In this document: piece by piece, positions 33,353 through 41,203 of the stretch
Position numbering within the stretch: the stretch's first letter is position 1
How the letters are laid out: the number at the start of each line of letters is the position of its first letter
Source of the DNA: CAUZIR01 sp034421295
GTDB lineage: Bacteria > Chloroflexota > Dehalococcoidia > Lucifugimonadales > UBA2962
DNA: 64,000 nt
Direction of reading: 5' to 3'
Assembly: GCA_034421295.1 (NCBI GenBank)
Contig: DAOUKM010000015.1
Span: 1 to 64,000 of the forward strand
Notes under the pieces: model-generated
The model's input: the letters and a program-made list of their open reading frames with translations, nothing else
What the model was told of the DNA's origin: nothing
Databases searched by the model: none
Made by a program: the position numbers and the translations under genes

Positions 33353-34114
33353 GTGCGCGGGATTGAGGGCAGTGTCGCCGTGGTCACCGGCGCCAGCTCA
33401 GGCATAGGCAGGGCGACCGCCGAGGCTTTCGCGAGCAAGGGCGCCAGTGTCGTTCTCGCCGCCCGCCGGGAGAAAGAGGGCCGAGCCGTCGCCGACCGCA
33501 TCGCTGCTGGCGGCGCGCGCGCGATCTTCGTAGCGACCGACGTGACCGACAGGGACCAGGTGAAGGAACTCTTCCAGCGAACGATGGACGAGTTCGGTCG
33601 ACTCGACTACGGGGTCAACAACGCCGGGGTCGAGGGAAGCCGGGCCCCGACCGCCGAATGCGCTCTCGAGGAGTGGGACCGCGTTTGCGCGGTCAACCTG
33701 CTTGGGGTGTTCCTCTGCATGAAGTACCAGATTCCCCACATCCTTGAGGGAACGGGCGGAGCCATCGTCAATGTGACCTCGGGTAATGGCCTCGTGGGCG
33801 GCTCCGGCGTCCCCGCATATATCGCCAGCAAGCACGCGGCGGTAGGCCTGACCAGGGCGGCGGCCCTGGAGTACGCCCGGCTCGGGCTCAGGATAAACAC
33901 CCTGTGCACGTCAAGCGTCGCCACGCCCATGCACGATCGGATATTCGGCGGCGGCACGCCGGAGATACGGGCCCGCGTGGCGGATATGCACCCCAGCGGT
34001 ACCATCGCCACCCCGCAGGAGTGCGCGGCCGCGATCCTCTGGCTCTGCTCGTCCGCCTCGTCCTACGTTACCGGCTCGGCGTATGTGATGGACGGAGGCT
34101 GGCTCGCGCGCTGA
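33353..34114 (+). CDS. Short-chain dehydrogenase/reductase
   Basis: 253 residues, classical SDR. NAD(P) loop VTGASSGIGRATAEAF, NNAGVEG, catalytic Ser in VTSGNGLVGG, and YIASK (Tyr-x-x-x-Lys). The C-terminal YVTGSAYVMDGGWLAR is the normal end. An acidic residue after the second strand is not evident (VVLAARREKEG), so NADP is favoured. Substrate unknown. GTG 33353 follows thyX by 3 bases. It converges with the MFS gene, 14 bases away. Confidence 0.9.
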   Translation: MRGIEGSVAVVTGASSGIGRATAEAFASKGASVVLAARREKEGRAVADRIAAGGARAIFVATDVTDRDQVKELFQRTMDEFGRLDYGVNNAGVEGSRAPTAECALEEWDRVCAVNLLGVFLCMKYQIPHILEGTGGAIVNVTSGNGLVGGSGVPAYIASKHAAVGLTRAAALEYARLGLRINTLCTSSVATPMHDRIFGGGTPEIRARVADMHPSGTIATPQECAAAILWLCSSASSYVTGSAYVMDGGWLAR

Positions 34115-34134
34115 GGGCTGCGCCCTGCTCAGTC
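34111..34134. terminator. Hairpin between convergent SDR and MFS genes
   Basis: AGGGC-TGC-GCCCT (34114-34126) with partial pairing of flanking CTG/CAG lies exactly in the 14-base gap between two converging genes. It has no T-run on either side. A bidirectional terminator is plausible from position only. Confidence 0.4.
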
Positions 34135-35661
34135 GGTGTCCGTGACGGGGTCGACGGTCGCCGGGGAGCGTTCTGACTCCGGGCCGGCCCGTGCTCTTTC
34201 CTCGGCCTCGTGGCTTCGTGAGCGGCTCCAGGCCATCAGGAGGGCCGGGACGATGGCGACCACAGTCACCACGGCGGCGATCACGAAGAACTCGACGAAC
34301 AGGCCCATGCCGATGTTGTTGACCGTCTCCTGGAACTCCGAGATACGCTGCTGGGCAGCCTCGCTCGATTCGCCTTCCAGGGGGATGGGAAGGGGCAGTC
34401 CGGCAACGAGTATGGAGAACCGCTGGGAACCCCAGGCCGCTATCGCCGCCAGGCCGAGCGTCATGCCCAGCAGCCGCATCGCCGTGACAACGCCGGCTGC
34501 GGCACCCCGATCGCCCTGGTTGACCGGCTCGGTGGCGCCCAGGGCTATCGGTGCTATCAGGAGACCGAATCCGAGGCCGGCGAGGGCCAGGTGGATGGTC
34601 AGGTGGGGCTCGCCTATATCGAGCTCCCAGGTGGTCATCAGGCCATAGCCCAGGGCCACCAGGATCAGGCCGAGCACGGTTGGTATTCGATAGTCCATGC
34701 GCTGGCAGGCGATTCCGCCCAGCACGGCGCCGATCGGCATCGCAGCGGTCATGCGCATCAACCTCAGTCCACCCTCCAGCGGGGAGTGCCCCATCAGGTA
34801 GGTGGTCATGAAGGGGATGGTCACCATGCCTATGATCAGTGCCACCCCGATCAGCATGTGGCTTATGTTTGCGGTGATGACTGTCAGGCTGCGGAACATC
34901 GAGTTGGGCAGCAGGGGGACCGGCGCGGTCCTCTGGCGGTGCACGAAGGCGATCAGGGCGGCAGCCGCCAGCACGAAATAGCCGATCATCGCCAGGTCGA
35001 GTCGATCGATCCGCGACAGGCCGAGGGTCAGAGCCGCCAGTGAGAGCGCAATGAACGCCCCGCCGATGTAGTCAACCGAGGACTTGAACCTGGGGCTTGG
35101 CGCCAGCAGCGCGAACAGGGCCACCAGCACGATAAAGCCCAGCGGCAGGTTCATCCAGAAAACCCAGGGCCAGTCCAGGTATCGTGCCACCAGACCGCCC
35201 CAGAGCGGGCCGATGACGCCGCCGGCCTCCGCAGCCCCTCCGACCAGGCCCAGCGCTAGGCCTCTTCCGCCGCGGGGGAACAGGTCGCCCACCACCGCGA
35301 TTGCGATCGGGAGCATCGCCCCGGCACCAACGGCCTGAAAAACCCTGATGCCGATCAGGGCCGGAAGGTTGGGTGCGAGGGCGGCCGCGATCGACCCGAG
35401 CATGAAAAGGACCATGGCGGCCGCGAACATTCGGCGGTGTCCGAAAGCGTCCGACATGCTGCCGATCAGTGGCATGGCGGCCACGTAGCCCAGCAGGTAG
35501 GCGGTAATGGTCCAGGATGCACCGTCCAGCTCGGTCGGTGGAATCCGGAAGTCGAGCATGATATCCGGGAGCACCGTGACGATCACCGTCTGGTCGTCTG
35601 CGGCGACGAACACACCCAGGCAAATGGGAATCAGGGCTACGTATGGGGATACGCGAAGCAC
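34129..35661 (-). CDS. MFS transporter, DHA2 (14-TM) drug exporter type
   Basis: 510 residues, with about 14 hydrophobic segments. FVAADDQTVIVTVLPDIMLD, GYVAAMPLIGSMSDAFGHRR (motif A-like, loop 2-3) and AGGVIGPLWGG (motif C, antiporter type) mark a proton-driven exporter of the EmrB/QacA group. A segment of about 50 residues before the last TM helix (GSQRFSILVAGLPLPIPLEG...) is a periplasmic loop typical of the group. The C-terminal tail is charged. The substrate cannot be told. Confidence 0.88.
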   Translation of the reverse strand: MLRVSPYVALIPICLGVFVAADDQTVIVTVLPDIMLDFRIPPTELDGASWTITAYLLGYVAAMPLIGSMSDAFGHRRMFAAAMVLFMLGSIAAALAPNLPALIGIRVFQAVGAGAMLPIAIAVVGDLFPRGGRGLALGLVGGAAEAGGVIGPLWGGLVARYLDWPWVFWMNLPLGFIVLVALFALLAPSPRFKSSVDYIGGAFIALSLAALTLGLSRIDRLDLAMIGYFVLAAAALIAFVHRQRTAPVPLLPNSMFRSLTVITANISHMLIGVALIIGMVTIPFMTTYLMGHSPLEGGLRLMRMTAAMPIGAVLGGIACQRMDYRIPTVLGLILVALGYGLMTTWELDIGEPHLTIHLALAGLGFGLLIAPIALGATEPVNQGDRGAAAGVVTAMRLLGMTLGLAAIAAWGSQRFSILVAGLPLPIPLEGESSEAAQQRISEFQETVNNIGMGLFVEFFVIAAVVTVVAIVPALLMAWSRSRSHEAEERARAGPESERSPATVDPVTDTD

Positions 35662-35731
35662 GCTACGTTCTCAGTCCCCTGGGGGAAGCGCCTGTGACCT
35701 TGGGCTCGAGCCGCGTTCCGTGGAACACGGT

Positions 35732-36460
35732 CTACTGGGGCGTGATCTCAGGTGCCTCGATCGTCACCGGCTCGTCGAACTTCGACAGGGTTACTACCCT
35801 CACCGTACTGGGGTCGTCGCTGGGGGTTACCTGACCGGCGAAACGCATCTTTGTCAGGAGGAAGCTGTCGTCCTGTATCTCCAGGTCCACGTCCACACTG
35901 GCGTCCTCTACGGTTGCGCCCATCAGCGCGCTTAGTGCGCTGGCGGGCATTCGTCCTGAGATCCGGTAGACGTCATCTTGAGAGCCTTCGAATCTGGCCT
36001 CGGTGATCGATGACATGACCGTGATTATGCCCTCGTCCGGCTTGAAGAAGGCGACCGGAGACAACCTGGCCTCAACCGTTTCCCAGGAGCCGGTAATCGG
36101 GTTGGTCAGGTAGTTGGCGTCGTCGATTGCTATGAGCTTTACCCTGATGGGGAAATCCCCGAACAGACCTGTGAACTCGACGATCAGCTTGTTGGGAATC
36201 TCCAGCTGTCCCGCCGCCCGCTCCACGCTCACGCCCGGCAGGAACGCGCTGGCACCCACCTCGTGCGTCAGGTCGAACTGGAACGAGTCCAGGGCGCTCA
36301 TCACGGTGCCGGAACGCGACAGAACCTCGTCCGCTGTCAGCGGCACCGGCGTGGAAGTCGGCGTGGGTGTGGGCAGGGGCTCAGGCCCGCCGCATGCCAG
36401 GGCGGCGGGAGCCAGGCATGCGGCGAGAACTGCTACGGCCAATCGCATCGGGATTCGCAT
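35732..36460 (-). CDS. LppX/LprAFG-like lipoprotein
   Basis: 242 residues. A signal peptide (1-22, MRIPMRLAVAVLAACLAPAA) ends in a lipobox-like ALA-C23, then a Pro/Thr linker (PLPTPTPTSTPVP) and a beta-rich domain of the LppX/LprG type, which in mycobacteria binds and shuttles lipids in a hydrophobic pocket. Landmarks: SGTVMSALDSFQFDLTHEVG and PASALSALMGATVEDASVDV. The protein is exported and lipid-anchored. The neighbouring MFS gene on the same strand recalls the mycobacterial LprG-MFS pairing, where both act in export. Confidence 0.8.
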   Translation of the reverse strand: MRIPMRLAVAVLAACLAPAALACGGPEPLPTPTPTSTPVPLTADEVLSRSGTVMSALDSFQFDLTHEVGASAFLPGVSVERAAGQLEIPNKLIVEFTGLFGDFPIRVKLIAIDDANYLTNPITGSWETVEARLSPVAFFKPDEGIITVMSSITEARFEGSQDDVYRISGRMPASALSALMGATVEDASVDVDLEIQDDSFLLTKMRFAGQVTPSDDPSTVRVVTLSKFDEPVTIEAPEITPQ

Positions 36461-36517
36461 CGGCGTATTTTAACCATTTGGCCGCAGATAGCGACCACCC
36501 GGGTGCGGGAAGACCCG

Positions 36518-36595
36518 GAGACCAGGTCCATCAGGCGGGGAGGTTCCCGCGGCGGCGGGGCCATCCGCCCGCCCTCAAGGCCGCCGCCTGGTCTC
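36518..36595. other. Long imperfect inverted repeat in the gap between lipoprotein and anti-sigma genes
   Basis: GAGACCAGG (36518-36526) pairs with CCTGGTCTC (36587-36595), and inner AGGCGG/CCGCC runs extend the stem. The 245-base gap (36461-36705) holds no gene that I can see. A terminator for the sigma/anti-sigma operon without T-run, or a structured RNA, is possible. Confidence 0.4.
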
Positions 36596-36705
36596 TCGAT
36601 CGGGATGCGCATCCTGCGCTCCGTGGCAGCGATGCTCAACCGCTGCGCAGGCCGGGGGCCGGTGCCACGTAGCCGTGCGGCGCGCGGCACCCTGCTGCCA
36701 GATTC

Positions 36706-37614
36706 CTAGAGATCGCCCAGGAGCACCTGCCGGCCGGTAGGGCCGCTGCTTCCGCCCGCCGGCTCCACCGTGATCCCGATGGAATCGAACTCCCACATCG
36801 GGTCGGTCGGGCGTATAACCATCTGGCCGTATCCGGTCGAGTCTACCGTGAATACACCGCCGCTGGTCTTTACGTCATCCTTGATCAGCCACACCTGATA
36901 GACTTCGCCGCCCGGCAGCGCCGGCATGTCCAGCACGGCGAGCAGGCAGTCGCGGCCATCGCTGGAGGTGACCATCATGCCGCGACCCGCATCCGCCTTG
37001 TCGGCAGGACGTAGCATGCTGACCAGCCGATCCGGGTTTGCCTCCATATAGGTCAGGTCCCTCTGTTCCCTGACCATGTCCATGATCTGGGCGTCACTGG
37101 CGGCGCCGGCTTCAACCTGGCTCGCCAGCTCCGTCTGACCCTCCATCACGGCCGCCAGCATCTCGTCGACCTTCTGCATGTCCGTAGCGCTCTGCTCGAC
37201 CGAGCCCAGACGGTTATCCAGCCAGAGGCCACCGGCTACCAGGAGCACTATGGCCACGACTGCCATTCCCATGGCGGGATGCGCCCACCGACCCTCAATG
37301 AGGGTCCCGATACGCGCCAGGAGGCCGGGGCCGCCGGCATCACGTGCTCTCCCAGCGTGCCGTTGACGGCCACCATCGACGCCCTTGCCCAGGTCCGCGT
37401 CAACCCTGGCGAGCAGGGCATCCAGCACCCTGTCAGGCACCGGGACGCGATCAAGCGCCATGGCGAGGGAAGACATCGTGTCGGCCGCCTCGGCGAGTTC
37501 GGGATGGTCGATCGGGCTATCGGTGAGATACGCCTCGAACTCGTCCCGCTCCGCCCTGGTCAGTGCTCCCAGCACGTAGGATTCGTAGTTTTCTTCTACT
37601 ATGTTGCCGCGCAT
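36706..37614 (-). CDS. RskA-like anti-sigma factor
   Basis: 302 residues. A short N-terminal sigma-binding part (NYESYVLGALTRAERDEFEA) without the zinc HxxxCxxC motif, one TM helix at about 112-132 (AMGMAVVAIVLLVAGGLWL), a coiled-coil-like stretch with many Gln/Glu, then the extracellular RskA domain with GGEVYQVWLIKDDVKTSGGV and IGITVEPAGGS. It should hold the ECF sigma factor encoded 99 bases upstream at the membrane until proteolysis frees it. The signal sensed is unknown. Confidence 0.88.
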   Translation of the reverse strand: MRGNIVEENYESYVLGALTRAERDEFEAYLTDSPIDHPELAEAADTMSSLAMALDRVPVPDRVLDALLARVDADLGKGVDGGRQRHAGRARDAGGPGLLARIGTLIEGRWAHPAMGMAVVAIVLLVAGGLWLDNRLGSVEQSATDMQKVDEMLAAVMEGQTELASQVEAGAASDAQIMDMVREQRDLTYMEANPDRLVSMLRPADKADAGRGMMVTSSDGRDCLLAVLDMPALPGGEVYQVWLIKDDVKTSGGVFTVDSTGYGQMVIRPTDPMWEFDSIGITVEPAGGSSGPTGRQVLLGDL

Positions 37615-37713
37615 GGCCTACCCAGTATTAACGCTGCTGCGTGCGTGGCTGGATTCGCCGTCGCACGAACAGGGTCGCCGGATCTTCCCGAAATTCTCTC
37701 GGCTCCCATCCGC

Positions 37714-38301
37714 TCAGCGCATCAGATCCGGGCTGATAGCCCCGCGGAGCCTTTTCAGGGCCAGCCTCATTCTCGTCTTTACCGTACCGAGCGGCTGGTC
37801 TAGCCGCTCGGCGATCTCCGTGTGCGTAAGGCCTTCGAAATAGGCCAGCTCGACGACCGCTCTCTGCTCGGGGCGAAGAGTTTCAAGGGCCTCTTCCAGG
37901 ATGCCGCGCTGGAACCGCGCGTCCGCGAAGCGGACCGGGTCGCTGGTATCGTCGGACGGGAGATCGAGGGTCTCGACCTCTCGCGAAGACCTGTGCTGCT
38001 CGCGCCGCCGCCGCCGCCGAATCTCATCGATGGCCCGATGATGCGTGATGCTGAACAGCCAGGATGTGACCGCCCCCCGGTTTCCCCTGTAGCTGTCGGC
38101 GCGTCGCCACACGTTGAAAAAGGCGTCCTGGGTCACCTCTTCTGCCGCCTCCGGGTCCCGCAGTATCTTGAGCGCCAGCGAGTAGGCTGCGGTCGAATAT
38201 CGACCGTAGAGCTCTGTAAGGGCGTCGCGCCGCCGCTCGCTGATCAATCGGAGGAGATCTTCGTCGCTGAGCTCGGCGATGTCCGGGTTGTGATCGTTCA
38301 C
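37714..38301 (-). CDS. ECF-type RNA polymerase sigma factor
   Basis: 195 residues. Region 2: LYGRYSTAAYSLALKILRDP, AEEVTQDAFFNVWRRADSYR and SWLFSITHHRAIDEIRRRRR (-10 recognition). Region 4: LRPEQRAVVELAYFEGLTHT, EIAERLDQPLGTVKTRMRLA (-35 helix-turn-helix). The close pairing with an RskA-like gene places it in the SigK-like group. GTG 38301 is chosen: the frame continues upstream but with residues that do not match region 1/2. Such pairs usually activate their own promoter; I could not identify the promoter sequence. Confidence 0.92.
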   Translation of the reverse strand: MNDHNPDIAELSDEDLLRLISERRRDALTELYGRYSTAAYSLALKILRDPEAAEEVTQDAFFNVWRRADSYRGNRGAVTSWLFSITHHRAIDEIRRRRRREQHRSSREVETLDLPSDDTSDPVRFADARFQRGILEEALETLRPEQRAVVELAYFEGLTHTEIAERLDQPLGTVKTRMRLALKRLRGAISPDLMR

Positions 38302-38402
38302 AGCGGCTGGATTATATTTGCATTCGCAACCCGTTGGACCCCATCTTTGTGCCCCTGGGAGCCGCGTTGACACTCCTTGGGGCCGGCCATAAACTCGCCG
38401 CC

Positions 38403-39158
38403 GTGGAAAGGTTGTCGGGGAAGGTCTGCATAGTAACCGGTGCCGCGGGCGGCATGGGCGAGGCGGAATCACGCCTGTTCGCCTCCGAGGGGGCGACCGT
38501 GGTGGTCACGGACGTTCAGGACGAGCTCGGGGGGCAGGTCGCGCGCGACATATGCGCGCTGGGAGGCGTTTCCCGCTACCTGCACCTTGACGTCAGCGAT
38601 GACCGGCAGTGGCGCAGCGTCATCGACTCCACAGTCGAGAGCTATGGCCGTCTGGACGTGCTGGTCAATAATGCCGGTATCGGCAGCGGGGAGACGGACA
38701 TCACGGAGGTCACCGTGGAGCAGTGGAACTCTGTGCTGGCCGTCAACTCGACCGGCACATTCCTGGGGACCAAGTACGGGGCGGAGGCGATGCGCCGGTC
38801 CGGCGGCGGATCGATTATCAACATCTCCTCGGTGTACGGGCTGGTCGGTGCGCCGATTGGAGCCTCCTATCCCGCTTCCAAGGGAGCTGTTCGGTCGTTT
38901 ACCAAGGCGGCCGCCGTGCAGTTCGCGCAACACGGAGTGAGGGTCAACTCCGTGCATCCGGGATTCATAGATACCCCTCAGACGCGCTGGATGATGTCAG
39001 ATCCGCAGGCCGTTCGGGAGCTGGAGGAACGTACACCGATCGGTCGCATCGCAACACCAGAGGACGTGGCCTGGGGGGTGCTGTACCTGGCCAGCGACGA
39101 GTCCTGCTACGTGACCGGGGCCGAGTTCGTCATCGACGGCGGCATCACCGCGCAGTGA
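38403..39158 (+). CDS. SDR family oxidoreductase (tandem copy 1)
   Basis: 251 residues. VCIVTGAAGGMGEAESRLFA (cofactor loop), VVVTDVQDELGG with Asp after strand 2 (NAD preference), NNAGIGSG, SIINISSVYGLVGAP (catalytic Ser) and YPASKGAVRSFTKAAA (Tyr-x-x-x-Lys). C-terminal YVTGAEFVIDGGITAQ. It resembles hydroxysteroid or cyclic-alcohol dehydrogenases; substrate unknown. GTG 38403 gives the normal N-terminus; an upstream TTG at 38334 would add 23 non-conserved residues. Overlaps copy 2 by 4 bases (GTGA). Confidence 0.91.
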   Translation: MERLSGKVCIVTGAAGGMGEAESRLFASEGATVVVTDVQDELGGQVARDICALGGVSRYLHLDVSDDRQWRSVIDSTVESYGRLDVLVNNAGIGSGETDITEVTVEQWNSVLAVNSTGTFLGTKYGAEAMRRSGGGSIINISSVYGLVGAPIGASYPASKGAVRSFTKAAAVQFAQHGVRVNSVHPGFIDTPQTRWMMSDPQAVRELEERTPIGRIATPEDVAWGVLYLASDESCYVTGAEFVIDGGITAQ

Positions 39159-39916
39159 GACGTCTCGAGGGCAAGGTCGCCCTGATCACCGGTGCCGCCA
39201 GCGGGATGGGTGCCGTGGAGGCACGGCTGTTCGCCGAGCATGGAGCAGCGGTTGTGCTGGCCGATGTGCAGGACGAGGCCGGCGAGGCCATCGCCCTGGC
39301 CATCAGGGAGTCCGGCGGCCCGGCGGAGTATCTGCACCTCGACGTTTCAGACGAGCCGCAGTGGACCGAGGTCATCGCCCACATCCAGGGCCGGTACGGA
39401 CGACTTGACGTGCTGGTCAACAATGCCGGCATCTACAGCGGAAAGACCGGCCTGGTGGAAGACTACTCGGAGGAGGACTGGAGCTGGGTGGTCGCCGTTA
39501 ACGCCACCGGCGTATTCCTGGGCACGAAACACGCTTCGGAGGCCATGAAGAGGACCGGCGCGCAAGGGTCCATAATCAATGTCTCGTCGATCTACGGCCT
39601 GGTCGGGGCACCTACGGAGGCCCCGTACCCGGCCTCCAAGGGAGCGGTGCGATCATTCACCAAGGCCGCGGCGGTCCAGCTGGCCCCCGATGGCATAAGG
39701 GTCAACTCCGTCCACCCCGGCTTCATAGATACCCCCCAGTCGGCGGGCCTGATCGACGACCCCGCGGAGCGGGCCAAGCTGGTCGATCGAACGCCCATCG
39801 GCAGAATCGGAACGTCAGAGGACATCGCCTGGGGAGTCCTGTTTCTGGCCAGTGACGAGTCTTCCTACGTGACCGGTGCCGAATTCGTTATCGACGGCGG
39901 CATAACCGCCTGCTGA
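39155..39916 (+). CDS. SDR family oxidoreductase (tandem copy 2)
   Basis: 253 residues, closely related to the copy just upstream. Shared blocks include LITGAASGMGAVEARLFAEH, VVLADVQDEAGE, SIINVSSIYGLVGAP, YPASKGAVRSFTKAAAVQLA and RVNSVHPGFIDTPQ. All catalytic residues are intact. The start GTG sits on the stop of copy 1, so the two are translationally coupled and may form mixed tetramers. A tandem duplication is the simplest origin. The two copies differ mainly in the substrate-lid segment after the PQ. Confidence 0.91.
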   Translation: MRRLEGKVALITGAASGMGAVEARLFAEHGAAVVLADVQDEAGEAIALAIRESGGPAEYLHLDVSDEPQWTEVIAHIQGRYGRLDVLVNNAGIYSGKTGLVEDYSEEDWSWVVAVNATGVFLGTKHASEAMKRTGAQGSIINVSSIYGLVGAPTEAPYPASKGAVRSFTKAAAVQLAPDGIRVNSVHPGFIDTPQSAGLIDDPAERAKLVDRTPIGRIGTSEDIAWGVLFLASDESSYVTGAEFVIDGGITAC

Positions 39917-39942
39917 AGGGCACGCCCCTTCGGCGGCGGCCC

Positions 39943-41175
39943 CTAGCCGGTTAGAACATCTCCGTGCTGGACCCTGTACAGGTTCATCTGAGAGCGCCGG
40001 GCGGGCGCCACCGCCCCGAGCTCAGCCGTCGTCAGCAGGCACTGGTCATAGGCCGAAACCCGGTCCAGGACCAGTTCTCTCCGTCTCGGGTCGAGCTCTG
40101 AAAGCACGTCGTCGAGCAGTATCACCGGCGTTTCCCCGCGGCTACCGGAAAGGTACTCGGCCTCAGCGAACTTGAGGGAGAGAATCGCCGTCCTGGCCTG
40201 CCCGCGCGATGCGTATCGGGATGCGTCGACCCCGTCGATGTGTATGTCCATGTCGTCGCGGTGCGGTCCCACGCACGTGTGTCCCTGTGCGACGTCCCGC
40301 CCGGCGCTCCGCTCGATTGCGGCGCCCAGCTCTTCGGAGGCCCCTTTCGGCGTGACGTGCTCGTCGGTCAAGGGAGGCTCAAAGCTTGCTCGATAATCTA
40401 TCCTGAGGGTCTGCGCCCCGTCGGACAGGGACGCGTAGTTGATGGCTGACAGCTTCCTCAGCGCCGCTGTGGCGCCTATCCGGGATGCGACGATATATCC
40501 GCCGTCCTGGGCCAGTCGATCGTCCCAGGGGCCCAGTTCGGCCTGAGCCGACCAGCCGTTCCGGATAGATCTGAGCAGGTGGTTTCGCTGGGTCAGCGCT
40601 CGCTGATAGCGCTGAAGCGCGCGCAGGTATGGTCGGTCGTGCTGGGATATGAGGACGTCCAAGTAACGCCTGCGCAGCGTCGGTGCCCCGTAGACAAGCT
40701 CAAGGTCCTGGGCGGAAAAGAGCACGGCGTTGAACTCCCCCACCAGGTCTGCCGCTCTGCGGGGAGCCCCGTTGACCCTTATCACCTTTCGAAAAGATGT
40801 CCCGGACCAGTCGACATCCGAGGCCGGAGGCCGGTCCGGGTCTCCTGTGGCAGGGTGAGCGACCGGTGCCGGTCCTACCAGATCGATCTGTATGCGAACG
40901 GTCTCGCCGGAGCGGTCTACGGTTGCCGATATGACCGAATGCACCTGTTCAGAGGCCGCTTCGTCCCGGTCCTCGTAGGACGGCCCGAATCCGACCAGCT
41001 CGCGGTCCGCCTGCGCCCGCACCGACTTGGCAACGGCGAGCATGTACAGGGCCTCCAGCAGATTGCTCTTGCCGTTGCCGTTAGCGCCGTAAAACAGGCT
41101 GAGGCCCGGCCGCAGGTCAAGTTGGAGGCTTCGGAAGTTGCGGAACCTTTTCAGGCCCAGGTTGGAGAGGTGGAT
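39943..41175 (-). CDS. recF: DNA replication and repair protein RecF, non-canonical start
   Basis: About 410 residues. RecF binds gapped DNA with RecO and RecR and helps load RecA. The true N-terminus, upstream of the first ATG (41043), reads IHLSNLGLKRFRNFRSLQLD and then LFYGANGNGKSNLLEALYML with the Walker A loop, so the ATG at 41043 would cut off the ATPase loop. Downstream are the signature ASRGQARTAILSLKFAEAEY and Walker B VILLDDVLSELDP. No ATG, GTG or TTG lies between the in-frame TAG upstream and the Walker A; ATC at 41175 gives the usual length. Last gene of the gyrB-cysK-ligA-recF run. Confidence 0.87.
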   Translation of the reverse strand: MHLSNLGLKRFRNFRSLQLDLRPGLSLFYGANGNGKSNLLEALYMLAVAKSVRAQADRELVGFGPSYEDRDEAASEQVHSVISATVDRSGETVRIQIDLVGPAPVAHPATGDPDRPPASDVDWSGTSFRKVIRVNGAPRRAADLVGEFNAVLFSAQDLELVYGAPTLRRRYLDVLISQHDRPYLRALQRYQRALTQRNHLLRSIRNGWSAQAELGPWDDRLAQDGGYIVASRIGATAALRKLSAINYASLSDGAQTLRIDYRASFEPPLTDEHVTPKGASEELGAAIERSAGRDVAQGHTCVGPHRDDMDIHIDGVDASRYASRGQARTAILSLKFAEAEYLSGSRGETPVILLDDVLSELDPRRRELVLDRVSAYDQCLLTTAELGAVAPARRSQMNLYRVQHGDVLTG

Positions 41176-41203
41176 CTTTTGACTCGTCCCCGGTGATAGT
41201 CGG

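Noticed and set aside
41043..41045. ATG 41043 as start of recF
   Set aside because: It would remove the Walker A loop, which is clearly encoded upstream in the same frame.
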